DNA from: Tritrichomonas musculus
Taxonomy: Eukaryota > Parabasalia > Tritrichomonadida > Tritrichomonadidae
Length of the DNA stretch: 64,000 bases
Direction: 5' to 3'
NCBI GenBank assembly: GCA_039105265.1
Contig: JAPFFF010000001.1
Coordinates: forward strand, 4,650,001-4,714,000
Made by a program: the position numbers and the translations under genes. Below the pieces are notes generated by a model. It searched no databases. It was given only the letters and a program-made list of their open reading frames with translations, and was not told where the DNA came from. This document shows positions 20,398 to 30,500 of the stretch, piece after piece (the stretch's first letter is position 1; each line of letters begins with the position of its first letter).

Positions 20398-22637
20398 TTA
20401 ATTCGCTTTCAATCAAGGATGAGTTTCGAAGCATTTTACCAATTCTCAAAACTGATTTCTTTTGTCGAGAAAAAAGTAACTGAGTTTGATTTTCCCATTA
20501 TCTTTTTTTTAATTCTCAATCTTATTTTACAAATTATTAATTCTCAAGTTTTAATATTTAATTTCATTTTTCATGTCAATATGAAGATTCAATCCAGATT
20601 TTTTCACACTATCTTAAAGGTGTAGTATACTCGCAGTTTTTTCTTTGAATATTTGGTTTATATATTTTATATATAAATATGATATTAAGTGATTTTTTCT
20701 TCATATATATATACTATAATAATTACAAAATTAATTAAAAACATTAAGATAAAAGAATGTTAATTTTTTCTGAGATCTTATAGAATATTTTGAATTTAAC
20801 CATAGAACGAATTTTGAGAAAATTTAAGAAATAAAAAATTGACCTTTAAATCATCATTATTTTACCTTTAACGTCGTTTCAATAACCCTGTACCGATAAT
20901 ATTAACTATGTACCAGTTCAGAAAATTTCTGATACATTCAAATAATTGAAGCATTGCATGAACATATATTTTCTCAATTATAGAGTGGTACAATTATAAA
21001 TTCAATCCATTGAATTTTAAATAAATAATAAAACTTTTTGATAATTTTATAATTCGGTTATCACTTAACATCAAAGCTAAGCAAAAATAACTAACCTCGA
21101 TTTCTTCCAAAGATCACCATTTTTCTGCCAAGTCCTTTTGCTATTCTTTCAGTACACCCAAAAAATTTCCTTTCAAACAATTTTCAGTCTGATACCGCTC
21201 CAATGCTGAATCAAATTTTCATCTTTTTACTACATGTTCTAGCAAAATAACTTAAAAAAACTCAAGATAAAGTCATTAAATAAGTATATTCAAACCATTT
21301 CAATTACATAAAGCTGTTATCAATGTTTTGTTATTAAGATTTTCGTCTAAATCAAAGTCGAATTTCCTCAAATGCAAACTTCTTTTGCTACTACAAGCAA
21401 AACATTCAGTAATTTTATCATATTATTTGGTTTATCCTTAGAATTATATGATTATTAAATTTTTTTTATTTATAATTAAATTTGAATTTCTTTATCTTTA
21501 AATAACTCAGTAAATCTGTTTAATGAGTGATATCGTAAAAAATCATTTAAACTTTTTTTACAAACTTTTTCTAATAAATGCAATAGTAAAACAATTGGTA
21601 TTCAAAATATTGAATGAGATAATTCAAAATTGAATATATTAATTAAAAAGTTTGTTTTTTTTATGATAAAATGGGTTTTACAGTAATTTGAATAGACCTG
21701 GACCAAAATATCGTCTTCATTGAAAATAAGAAAAATTGAATATTTTTTAATATTTTTAATTGTGAGATAATTGAATTTTCAATAATTTTTTGGTAGACAA
21801 TTATACCTGCACTTTTCACTAAATTTTCATTCAAAATTGAATGCTATTCAATTTCCAAAAAATTTTTCGCACTTTTCCCTAAATTTACATTCAATTTTAA
21901 AAGGCAATAAAAAAAGTTAAAATAAAAAATAATTTTAATAGAAAAAGTTATTTATTCGTTGTAAATCAAAACTTTTTGATAGAAATTAAAAAATTCCTTT
22001 GATTTATCTACCATTTGTTCTATGGCTCTGAATGTATTATATGATTTAGCAATTAGCTTGAATTCCCAATAGCATTACATTCTATGCTGATTTGCTCAAT
22101 TAGGAAAAAAATAGGGTAGATTATGAATATTTTATTCGATATGAATTATTACGAATCAAAGGATAAAATCATATGATTTCGCTTTAAAAGTATAAATTAA
22201 ATAAAGTGATAAAGAAAAAGCGCTCAATAAGTTAAGTAATTTTGAAAACATAAGAAATTCGCCAATTGATTTATAGTTTGGAAGCATATGAGTAAACCCT
22301 TGAGAGATACTATGAGCAAATGATGTGCACTTATGATATGACGCTGTGTGATTTTACTTAAATTCGTCTACTGGTTAGATTTGTTGATTAAAAAACAAAG
22401 AGTTGGGCCACGACGATTAAAAACAATACAAAAAAATTGAATAAAAATTTTAGTGGAAATTGCAAAATTTTTCGTCTACCAATTTTTTTATTTTTCTCTC
22501 AATTTGGTCCAACTCTATTTAAATAAAAAAATCGCCTTAAACGATCATATATTAAGGTCAAATATCTAAAACTGCCGATATTTTTTAAAACAAACTTTGT
22601 CAAATTTTGAAACAGACCAACACAAAATAATTTAAAA
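20398..22637. other. AT-rich spacer upstream of the pogo-like transposase
   Basis: 2.2 kb without a supported gene; the hydrophobic frame at 20419-20625 is low complexity. It probably includes the left part of the pogo-type transposon, but I could not find its inverted ends. A near-repeat CGCACTTTTCCCTAAATTTACATTCAA / TGCACTTTTCACTAAATTTTCATTCAA sits at ~21811-21895. Confidence 0.4.
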
Positions 22638-23711
22638 GTGACATCATATCATTTAATGATTAATATCGAAGCAATTCACTCCATATTAGAAGAAATTAAT
22701 ATTTCCTTACAAAACGAATATTTATCTGAAATTCAGGTTCAAATCATGATGGACAGATTAGAAAATGCAACGACATATAAGAAGTTAAAAAGTGATTACA
22801 ATTTAAGTGGAAATGAAGCGTTGACTCACTGCTTATTAAGAACATGTAAGCTTGAAAAATGGTATCCTTCTATGAAAGGAGGATCTGATTGCTATTTATC
22901 TAGTATTGACCAAGATTATTTTGAAGAAAAAATTAAATCAGCATCCGAAGATCAAAATTGTATTCCAGCAATATATGCTTTATCATTAGCATATTATTTA
23001 AAAAAAAGGCGAAATTCAAGAGCTTACATGTTATTGACATATTTAAATAATAATGAACTTGCACAAAAATGCCTTGAAACAGAGCCTCCATCTAAAACAT
23101 GGATATATGGTTTCGTCAGGAAAAGGAATATTAATATTGTCTCAAGCCAACAAATAGAACTTCTCCGAAGATCTTCATGTGATGATCAAATTATAGGATT
23201 TTACTTTTTACTCCATTCAGAGCTTTTCAAGCGACATCGGTCATTAATAATCAATATGGATGAGACAATGCTCTCAGCGAAACGACGTTTCAAAGTACTT
23301 GTTAAAAAAGGATTATTACCACTTATACCAGAAGCGATGAAGCTTCCTCATTTTACAGGTTGTGTTTGTTTTTCTGCATCAGGCAAAGTGTTCAAACCTC
23401 TGATCATTTTGCCAAATAAGAAAACATTTAGAACTTTAGATGAATTTAAAGATTTTGCATATTTTGGGAGCACTATGGCAGGATGGATGACTTTAAACAC
23501 ATTTACATATTTCACAATCTTATTAGTTTGTCAATTAAGTCATTATCGTTTAACACTACCCGATGATTTAAAAGATGAATCCATTCTTTTACTTGTTGAT
23601 GGACATCCGTCCCGTTTTAATTTTACAGCCGCTCTTATATTATATTTATTTAATATTGACCTCGTTTTAATTCCGCCTCATACAAGCCATATTTTACAAG
23701 CTTTCGATGTT
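22638..23711 (+). pseudogene. pogo/Tigger-type DDE transposase, 5' part, split by element 2
   Basis: 358 codons up to the insertion. DDE residues: D208 in MDETM, D321 in LLVDGHPSRFN, and the third Asp D357 in QAFDV, giving D35D spacing typical of the pogo/Tigger/jerky (DDE_1) group. PPHTSHILQ before the third Asp is the usual hydrophobic block. The N-terminal ~120 residues would hold the helix-turn-helix DNA-binding part. The last two native codons GAT-GTT are the 6-base target duplication of Maverick element 2; the frame then reads 15 residues of TIR to a stop at 23759. The gene resumes at 44993. Confidence 0.9.
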
Positions 23712-23821
23712 AGAGAGTACTATAGACCAGCTCGACGGTCAGATAAATTGATGTTCTAGATTAACAGTTGCCACATTAAATTTAATATCTTTGATTTTTT
23801 TATTTTAATTTTTTATCGTCA

Positions 23822-24181
23822 ATGAAAGTCATGTATTATGTTGATGATGGAGTTCGCGTATTTTACACACCGAAGAAACAAATGAATTTGTGGGATAAGT
23901 CAATTAAAGAATTCTTGACGAAAATCAATGATGACAAGGAATTTGCCTTGAAGTGTTGCAATTATAAAGCCACCAAAGAACAATTTGATGAATTCTTTAA
24001 TGAATATGATTGTGAGATATACACATATCCTAAAGACATGATGATTATTGAATTGGTTCGATTTTATAGAAGAAATGAACCCGAACGTGTAATGTTGGCA
24101 TTTATCGATGATTTCTTTAAGCATCCAAATAAAAGATATCGCAAAGTACCAAATCGTAAGGGAAACACAAATAACAAATAA
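23822..24181 (+). CDS. TIR cargo gene, 119 aa, unknown (left copy)
   Basis: Identical protein to 44517-44876 in the right TIR. It is soluble, with mixed charge and a basic C terminus (HPNKRYRKVPNRKG), and begins MKVMYYVDDGVRVFY. Not recognised. It has the AT box (TTTTTTATTTTAATTTTTT) before its ATG, so it is probably expressed. Its position between two terminus-like modules, bracketed by a direct repeat, suggests a cassette gained at the end of the element and copied to both ends. Confidence 0.6.
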   Translation: MKVMYYVDDGVRVFYTPKKQMNLWDKSIKEFLTKINDDKEFALKCCNYKATKEQFDEFFNEYDCEIYTYPKDMMIIELVRFYRRNEPERVMLAFIDDFFKHPNKRYRKVPNRKGNTNNK

Positions 24182-24290
24182 ATGAATTGTTTTATTAATG
24201 TTTTATTTTTGTGGAGGTCAGATAAATTTTAAAGTTAACGGTTGCCACTTTTGAATTTACATCTTTGAATTTACATCTTTGAACTTGTTT

Positions 24291-24345
24291 AGTAGTATAT
24301 ATCAGTCGGTTTCCGTCGGGGCTAAAGCCCACCGTCAACACGACT
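24291..24345 (+). repeat. inner terminus module with stem-loop (element 2, left)
   Basis: AGTAGTATATATC, the sequence type that forms the outermost end of element 3, occurs here 579 bases inside element 2. It is followed at once by a stem-loop, AGTCG (24304-24308) to CGACT (24341-24345), with an inner GGGCTAAAGCCC hairpin. The mirror copy ends at 44407. Confidence 0.75.
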
Positions 24346-24418
24346 AATGAACAAAAATAACAACAACTCAAAAAATCGAACTTTCAAAAATTTTTTATTT
24401 TTTTATCAGCAATTTATA

Positions 24419-24626
24419 ATGTCAAACCAAGCGGAACAATTAAGCATCCTCATTAATAGAATCAACAAAAAGCTAAAAGGTTGGGAGACCTGCATTAAAA
24501 TACCTCTACGATAATGATGATGTTGTTGACGGAGTACTAAAAGAGATAAATCACTTTATTGAACAACTAAAGAAATTCAACGGTCCTGCTGAATTAATTG
24601 CTGAACTTGAAGAACTCATTTATTAG
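24419..24626 (+). pseudogene. TIR small gene, frameshifted left copy
   Basis: Counterpart of the 68-aa gene 44073-44279 in the right TIR. One extra G in the run at ~24483 (TTGGGAGACC versus TTGGAGACC) breaks the frame after about 21 codons, and several substitutions cluster downstream (~24520-24536). The other TIR copy is open. Confidence 0.75.
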
Positions 24627-24694
24627 ACAATTCATTCAATTCTTTCTCAAGTTGATGAACTTTATTTTTATTTTTTTAATTTCATGATAAAGAT

Positions 24695-25150
24695 ATGTCA
24701 ACACCAAAAGTTTATGATTACATTAATTCACTTATTGAAATGTTAGATGAATCAGAGAAGTTCAAACAATGTGATTTCTCAATATTGTGTGATAGATACC
24801 CGATACCTTGCGGAAAGGCTACATATAAATCTAAAGTGTTGTATATATCATTGAAGAACAAAGAGAATGCATTTAAACGATTATATTATGATAAGATTGT
24901 TGAACTCGGTCTTGAATACATAACACTTACATCAAATGTTAGAAGAAGAATATCAACAACATCTATTGAATTCTTCGCTGAAGGCTCAAATGAAGAACAA
25001 TCATTTAAAGATTACAAATATTATAATTACAGTATCAGGAAAGTTAATGATAAGAATACAAAGGAACTCATCGAACAGATGAGACAAAAATATAATATCA
25101 ATACACCACAACTGTTTGTTGGTGTTCAACAACAAATTGTATTAGATTAA
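24695..25150 (+). CDS. Maverick element 2 protein, unknown (151 aa)
   Basis: Not recognised. 151 aa, soluble, Tyr/Lys/Asn-rich, with no known motif. First gene inside the left TIR; it converges on the ATPase gene with a 4-base overlap of stop codons. Box TTTATTTTTATTTTTTTAA lies ~25 bases before the ATG. Confidence 0.6.
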   Translation: MSTPKVYDYINSLIEMLDESEKFKQCDFSILCDRYPIPCGKATYKSKVLYISLKNKENAFKRLYYDKIVELGLEYITLTSNVRRRISTTSIEFFAEGSNEEQSFKDYKYYNYSIRKVNDKNTKELIEQMRQKYNINTPQLFVGVQQQIVLD

Positions 25151-26061
25151 TGAATTTCAATTGTATTTGTTCTCGTATTGACTAATATGAATTGATGACC
25201 TGATAAGTCTTTATATTTTTGCCATAAATGTTCAAACTCAATTGGCATTGGAACTTGATGATATACATAACTTAGCTTTTGCCTTGAATAACCACTGAAG
25301 ATAAAGAATGATGTCGCGTTATTCTTGTAATCTGTTTTGATTGCTTTGAAGAACTGAATATTAATGTAAACGATTGAATGTTTATGTCTGAGTTGTGAAA
25401 CATAATTTGTAAAGTAATCAGTCTTTAAAATTAATGAACGGCTCGCATCTTCACAAAGAATGATGGTGTTTAATGGTTCATTTGGTTGACCTAACTTATT
25501 GATATGAAGAAACTCAAACATATCGTTTAAGGTCTTTTCATTAATTACTATTTTTGGGGTCGAACAATATTTATCATACAATTCTTTATATAAATCAAGT
25601 TGTTTAAGATATTCTTCAGCGTTTGAATCACTAATGACTTTGATCGGAAGTTGTATCAATTCACGTTGAGCTATAAATGTAGCGTCATTGATTGTACCGC
25701 TCTTAGATATATAAACGATTAAATGAAAGTCGGAGTTCTTTAATCTTGACATTTGAATGATATCTCTTAAAACGACATGGCTTTTTCCTCTTCCTTGATT
25801 TCCGACAAGTATGTTCAATGAATTGTATTGTGCATAGATACCGTTTGCGATCGGTCTGATTGATTCATTCTTTATTTTTGATTCATTGCGTTGATAAGCT
25901 TTGTTCATCTCATCATCAATATTAAATGACTTTTCATTAACTGTTGGTCTGAATGATTCATAGTCAAATGCAAAGCTCATTTGGTCATCATCATAATCAG
26001 AGCTATTAGAAAATAAAACCTCTTTATAATTAAAGTGCGTCGGTTTCATGAAACGTTTCAT
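25147..26061 (-). CDS. packaging ATPase, FtsK/HerA-type (element 2)
   Basis: 304 aa. Walker A GNQGRGKS at about residues 87-94 and Walker B IILCED at 200-205. Homologous to the element 1 ATPase (5864-6697), both with a (V/I)-x-(I/L)-LVG / VIVG lead-in, a middle Y-(V/I)-(T/S)-K block and FLHIN/ALHIN before Walker B. Predicted to power DNA packaging. It has an extra ~35-residue acidic N-terminal region. The start could also be the Met five residues in. It lies directly downstream of the 43-aa membrane protein gene on the same strand. Confidence 0.85.
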   Translation of the reverse strand: MKRFMKPTHFNYKEVLFSNSSDYDDDQMSFAFDYESFRPTVNEKSFNIDDEMNKAYQRNESKIKNESIRPIANGIYAQYNSLNILVGNQGRGKSHVVLRDIIQMSRLKNSDFHLIVYISKSGTINDATFIAQRELIQLPIKVISDSNAEEYLKQLDLYKELYDKYCSTPKIVINEKTLNDMFEFLHINKLGQPNEPLNTIILCEDASRSLILKTDYFTNYVSQLRHKHSIVYINIQFFKAIKTDYKNNATSFFIFSGYSRQKLSYVYHQVPMPIEFEHLWQKYKDLSGHQFILVNTRTNTIEIH

Positions 26062-26085
26062 TTCTTTAGTTTTCGTTAAAGCTCT

Positions 26086-26217
26086 TCATGAATACATTTT
26101 TGTTCTTATCTCTTCACTGAGTTCTGGTTCTTTGTCAGGCATCATTAATGATACTTCAACAATCTTCACTAAAAATAAACCTGTTAGTAATGAAACAACT
26201 AATATTTCATATATCAT
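26086..26217 (-). CDS. 43-aa single-pass membrane miniprotein
   Basis: A short reading frame starting MIYEILVVSLLTG, with one hydrophobic helix (residues ~2-25) and a charged C terminus ending EPELSEEIRTKMYS. It is the clear homologue of 7110-7250 in element 1 (DPELTDEMRARLYS). In both elements it lies beside the packaging ATPase or the small virion-like genes. Too short for routine gene calls; conserved size, architecture and tail support it. Confidence 0.7.
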   Translation of the reverse strand: MIYEILVVSLLTGLFLVKIVEVSLMMPDKEPELSEEIRTKMYS

Positions 26218-26227
26218 TTATTAGTTT

Positions 26228-26812
26228 TTAAATACATGTTTTCAATGAAATGTTGTGTCTAATGAGTTCGGTATAAATGCTATTATATTTGTATTTCAAG
26301 TCATTTGATTCATTATTTTTGTAAACCAATATCCTATCAATTAAAAGATATTTGGAACGAGAAACGCAACCATTACACGCACAATCATCATTGACAATCA
26401 ATTCAACTTTATCTGCTTGTGTTAGTAATTTGATGAGTTCCATTAATGTATTTGAATGACAAATCAATAAATCATTGACTTTTATCGGATTTGTTTCATA
26501 GATTGATAACAATATCTCAAGGAATTTGTTTTTGGTTTCAAGTTCTGTTATATCAGCTCCTATATCACTGATACCTCTTTCTAGGGAAACGTTGTTTGTT
26601 GGTTGCGGTGATTGATATACTCCATTCATCTGAGGTATAGTAAAATTTGTGGCTTGAGATGATTGTGGTAATGGTTGAACTGATGGATATTCAACTGGTT
26701 GAATTGGTCTTTGATTCTTTGGTTTGATGTTTATATTAATACTGGTTGATTGCTCCTGCTTAACTGATGCATCGTTTTCTGACGATAAAATTCTAGCACG
26801 ATTTAAACTCAT
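26228..26812 (-). CDS. conserved Maverick protein with Cys-rich centre
   Basis: 194 aa. The C-terminal ~110 residues align with 57263-57790 of element 3: a helical LETY/LSIYE block, then (E/V)-(L/V)-x-(V/L)-x-(E/N)-D, a Cys cluster (CACNGC here, CCTG there), I-(D/E)-x-I, and an EL..(Y/H)..L tail. The N-terminal ~75 residues are Gln/Pro/Ser-rich and disordered. Function unknown. The Cys cluster could bind a metal. Box TTTTATTTTTG precedes the AAATG start. Confidence 0.65.
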   Translation of the reverse strand: MSLNRARILSSENDASVKQEQSTSININIKPKNQRPIQPVEYPSVQPLPQSSQATNFTIPQMNGVYQSPQPTNNVSLERGISDIGADITELETKNKFLEILLSIYETNPIKVNDLLICHSNTLMELIKLLTQADKVELIVNDDCACNGCVSRSKYLLIDRILVYKNNESNDLKYKYNSIYTELIRHNISLKTCI

Positions 26813-26849
26813 TTAAACAAAAATAAAACCAAATACATTAATGATTCAT

Positions 26850-27095
26850 TTACAAAGTCATTTGTTCAGCTGATTTGATACGTTCATCAATAGCTCTTAA
26901 TTGTATTTTAATCGATTCAATATCATTAAATAGTTGTTTATATATCGACAATATGTGAATCATTTTATCAAACTTCTCGCTTAATGCATCATCTTCAGAA
27001 TTCATACATTCATTGAATATCTTGTCTTTAACTATTCGAAACTGTGCGTGTAAAGCTGATGTATCACAACTCAAACCTTTAATTGCACTATTCAT
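26850..27095 (-). CDS. small helical Maverick protein (81 aa)
   Basis: Not recognised. Mostly helical, with a possible coiled coil in the second half. Box TTTATTTTTGG precedes the AAAATG start, which supports it as a gene. It lies in a same-strand run of small genes reading away from the polymerase. Confidence 0.55.
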   Translation of the reverse strand: MNSAIKGLSCDTSALHAQFRIVKDKIFNECMNSEDDALSEKFDKMIHILSIYKQLFNDIESIKIQLRAIDERIKSAEQMTL

Positions 27096-27133
27096 TTTAA
27101 ACCAAAAATAAACAAATTAATTAAATGATATTT

Positions 27134-27484
27134 TTATTCTTTGTTGTTCTTAAATGCCAATAATCTATTAATCATATATGATGATACATTTAACTTCAAT
27201 TTTTCCTTCAATAAGTTTTGTGTATATGAACACCTTTTATGTCCTGGCAACTTATTTATATCATTCATTACTTTATCATCCAAAAATTGTATAACTTTTT
27301 CACGTTCATCCTTGTTCAAGAACTTTGATGAATTGAATATTGAACGCGTTCTTTTATGGTTTGCTTCTGTATTTGCTTCTTCATTTGTTTCTTCTTCTTC
27401 ACTTACTTCTTGTTTTGATTCTAATATCAAAAGTAATTTATGTATTTCTTCAATGTGTTTTATTATTTCTCTTAACTCAGACAT
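27134..27484 (-). CDS. small charged Maverick protein (116 aa)
   Basis: Not recognised. It has a helical N terminus, a Glu/Asn-rich linker (~30-45) and a basic helical C-terminal half (KLPGHKRCSYTQ...LKEKLKLNVSSYMINRLLAF) that could be a small DNA-binding fold. Divergent from the polymerase gene, with a ~90-base AT-rich shared promoter. Confidence 0.5.
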   Translation of the reverse strand: MSELREIIKHIEEIHKLLLILESKQEVSEEEETNEEANTEANHKRTRSIFNSSKFLNKDEREKVIQFLDDKVMNDINKLPGHKRCSYTQNLLKEKLKLNVSSYMINRLLAFKNNKE

Positions 27485-27576
27485 TTCAATGAAATAAAAA
27501 ACTCGAAATATTTTTTATTTTTTTGATTTAACATTTTTCAAAATTCAAATAATTTGATTTTTTAATTATATCATAA

Positions 27577-30500
27577 ATGAGTTCTCGTTATTACTATAGA
27601 AAAGATACCAAATCATTTGTTATTGAACAAATCAGGTATATCAATAATGAACTTCAATTAAAACCTCGCTTATCAACATCTAAACCTTCTGACTATGATG
27701 TTAAACATTTCAAGTCAATCTTAGAAAACTATCTAACTTCATTCGGTTTTAGAGAACATGAAGGCAATGGAATAGATGACATATCAATATTACATTTCGT
27801 CAATAGAATGAAGAAAGAAGCAGAAGAACAAGAAGAAGAGGAACAATTTGAAGAAGAAGAAGAACAAGATGATGAACAAAAACTAAAACAAAAACAAATC
27901 GAGAACAACATTAAAATTGCTCATGATGCACTCAACAAAGCCCTTCAATTAATTAAATCTGAAAATATATTATTGAGACCATTACCGCCAAAGACAAACA
28001 AACAACCTCAACGATATGAAGACATTCGATTTAACAATGAAAATGCTGAATTAATTGAATATCTCAAAAAGTTTAGCTATAAAGGTGTTCATTCAAAACA
28101 TGACTCATATTTCATAATCAATGAACCTGAGAACTTTGATGAAGCAGTTGAAGCATGCAGTCATTTCATTGACCAATTCCCAAATGATAATGAAAAGGTT
28201 GAACGATTAGATGAAGACAGTAAAGAACCGATAAAAATATATTACAAGAACGGAGTTTCATCAATTGAAGACATCAATGAATATTTGACTGAAACAGTAT
28301 TTAAACAAGAAGTGAAACCGTTCAAAATATATTTTCAATTGACTGGTATATTTGAGATACCACCAAAGAATGAAAGTGAAAGATATACATATGAGGCAAG
28401 TGATATTAATTGGAAGAATTATAAATCATCAGTACCAATAATTGTCAGAGAGAATAAAGATATTGACAAAGTTAAACTGTATGTTGAATCAAAAATACAT
28501 GAATATGAAACCACTACTTCAAACATTAAATTATGTATCGTTTGGTCTGTTTCGTTTACAATCTCACGAGTTGTTAAGATAACAGGAAAGATTGATGAAG
28601 TTTCAGAATTGTTTGGCAAAAATAAATATATCATTATTGATAACGTTGATGATTGTTTGTGTTGGTATCGTTTCCTTGCTTGTTGTTTGTTTCCTGAACT
28701 AACAAATCAAAACAAAGATGAAAAGAAAACAAAATATAATACAGCTAACAGAACCAAAGCAGCAAAGAAAATATTATGTGATGAACACGGAATAACTTAT
28801 TCAACTAAACCTACAAAAGAAGCAAATCAATTAATCAACTCGTTCAAAGGTATCACGATTGAAGAAATGAAAGAATCAGCGAAGAATCATAACATCAATG
28901 TCAACATTTATGAATATGACAAAGAGAAACATATTTATGATATTCAAGAACAATGGCATAACACAGACGAATCAAACAAAACGTTTTCAGCTCTGTTATA
29001 TTCAAAGGATAAGATAATTCACATAATGTACATCATCAACGCTGAAGCATTAACAAATATTCATATATGTCCTCATTGTGGTTCATATATTCATAAAGGA
29101 CATGAACATATGGATAGATTCAATAACCATGTCAAGAAATGTGAGAAGCTAGGAGGTAAATTCAAAAAGGATTTCATTCCTTCACGAGAAGCTTTGCCAT
29201 ATTGTCCACACATTTTAAACAATCCTGTTTATTTGTATTGTCTTTCATATGAACTTGAATGGAAGCCAACAATTCATTATATCACTTATGATTTTGAAAC
29301 AATGGAGCAAAAGATTGAAAAGAAAGTCAGTGATAAATCAGTTATCAATTCTCGATTGATTCCTTTGAGTGTTTCATCATGTGTGAAACTTGATAAAGGT
29401 TTGATAACAAAGAACTTTGATATAAGAACAAATGAATTCATTGCCAAATGGATTGAATGGTTATTTGTTGTTGGCTGTGATGTGTATGTTGATAAGTTGA
29501 ATCATTTAAAATCATTCATTAAAGATAAATCGGAAGAAGAACTCAATAAAATAGATACATCACTGAAAACAATAACAGTGTTCGGTTTTAATTCATCTCG
29601 ATTTGATTCAAACTTATTCAAAGAGCATTTAATTAAAAATCATTGGTCTATCGATAGTGGAATGATTGGAACTGCTACATCACTGAAACAAGTCATATTG
29701 AAATCATCAAAGTATCCTATTCGATTACGATTCATTGACGCACAAGCATTTGTTGCTGGAGGAACACTCAAACAGTTTGGAATCGATTTTGGCGGTATAT
29801 CTAACAGTTCGAAAGGTGTATTTCCTTATGAAGCAATCAACAGTGATAATTATAATGAAGTGTTGTCAAAGAATGAACCATTCAAATATGAAGATTTTTA
29901 CAGTTATCTCAATCAAAAGAACCCATTAACAAAAGCTGATTATGAAGAGTATTTGATTGATTCAAAGAGGTTTGCAACACGTTGGGATTACCTGTTATCA
30001 TACAATGACAATGATGTTGAAATGATGATTAATCCTATTGACAACCTTATTCAAATGAATGCTGAATATAAAGTTGATTTGATTAGCAATCTTTCATTGT
30101 CAAAGAACGCATCATGTATCAAATATGCTCTTGCTTACAAAGATTTCAACCCGAAGAATGACTATGAAACCATAAACAAGATGAATACATTCAAACCATC
30201 AATGAAATGGTGGTTAAATAAATGTGATAACTATAGAAAGCAAGACATGAAGCACAACCAAATGAACCAAAATCAACGTGATATATCAAAATGTGTTAGT
30301 GAAAAAGATTTTGATGCATTCATGAAATTGTATGAATCAAATGAAACAGGTAAATGTCATTTGTGTGGTGAACACTTTACTCATACCAACAAACCGACAC
30401 TTGACAGAATAGATAACAACAAAGGACATCAGATTGATAACTGTTTGTTGGCTTGTGCTGAATGTAATCGTTTGAGACAACGTGATGATGATAAGATAAC

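Larger units (their letters stand above)
23712..24669 (+). repeat. left TIR of element 2 (composite)
   Basis: Nearly identical to the reverse complement of 44030-44986. It contains an outer terminus (23712), a 119-aa gene, an inner terminus-like module (24291), a second small gene (frameshifted here) and the 3' tail of a coiled-coil gene. The direct repeats GGTCAGATAAATT...TTAAC(A/G)GTTGCCAC at 23737-23774 and 24216-24248 bracket the 119-aa gene. Confidence 0.93.

Noticed and set aside
24695-25150. Considered as the missing adenovirus-type cysteine protease
   Set aside because: No His-Asp/Glu-Cys pattern of that family could be seen.
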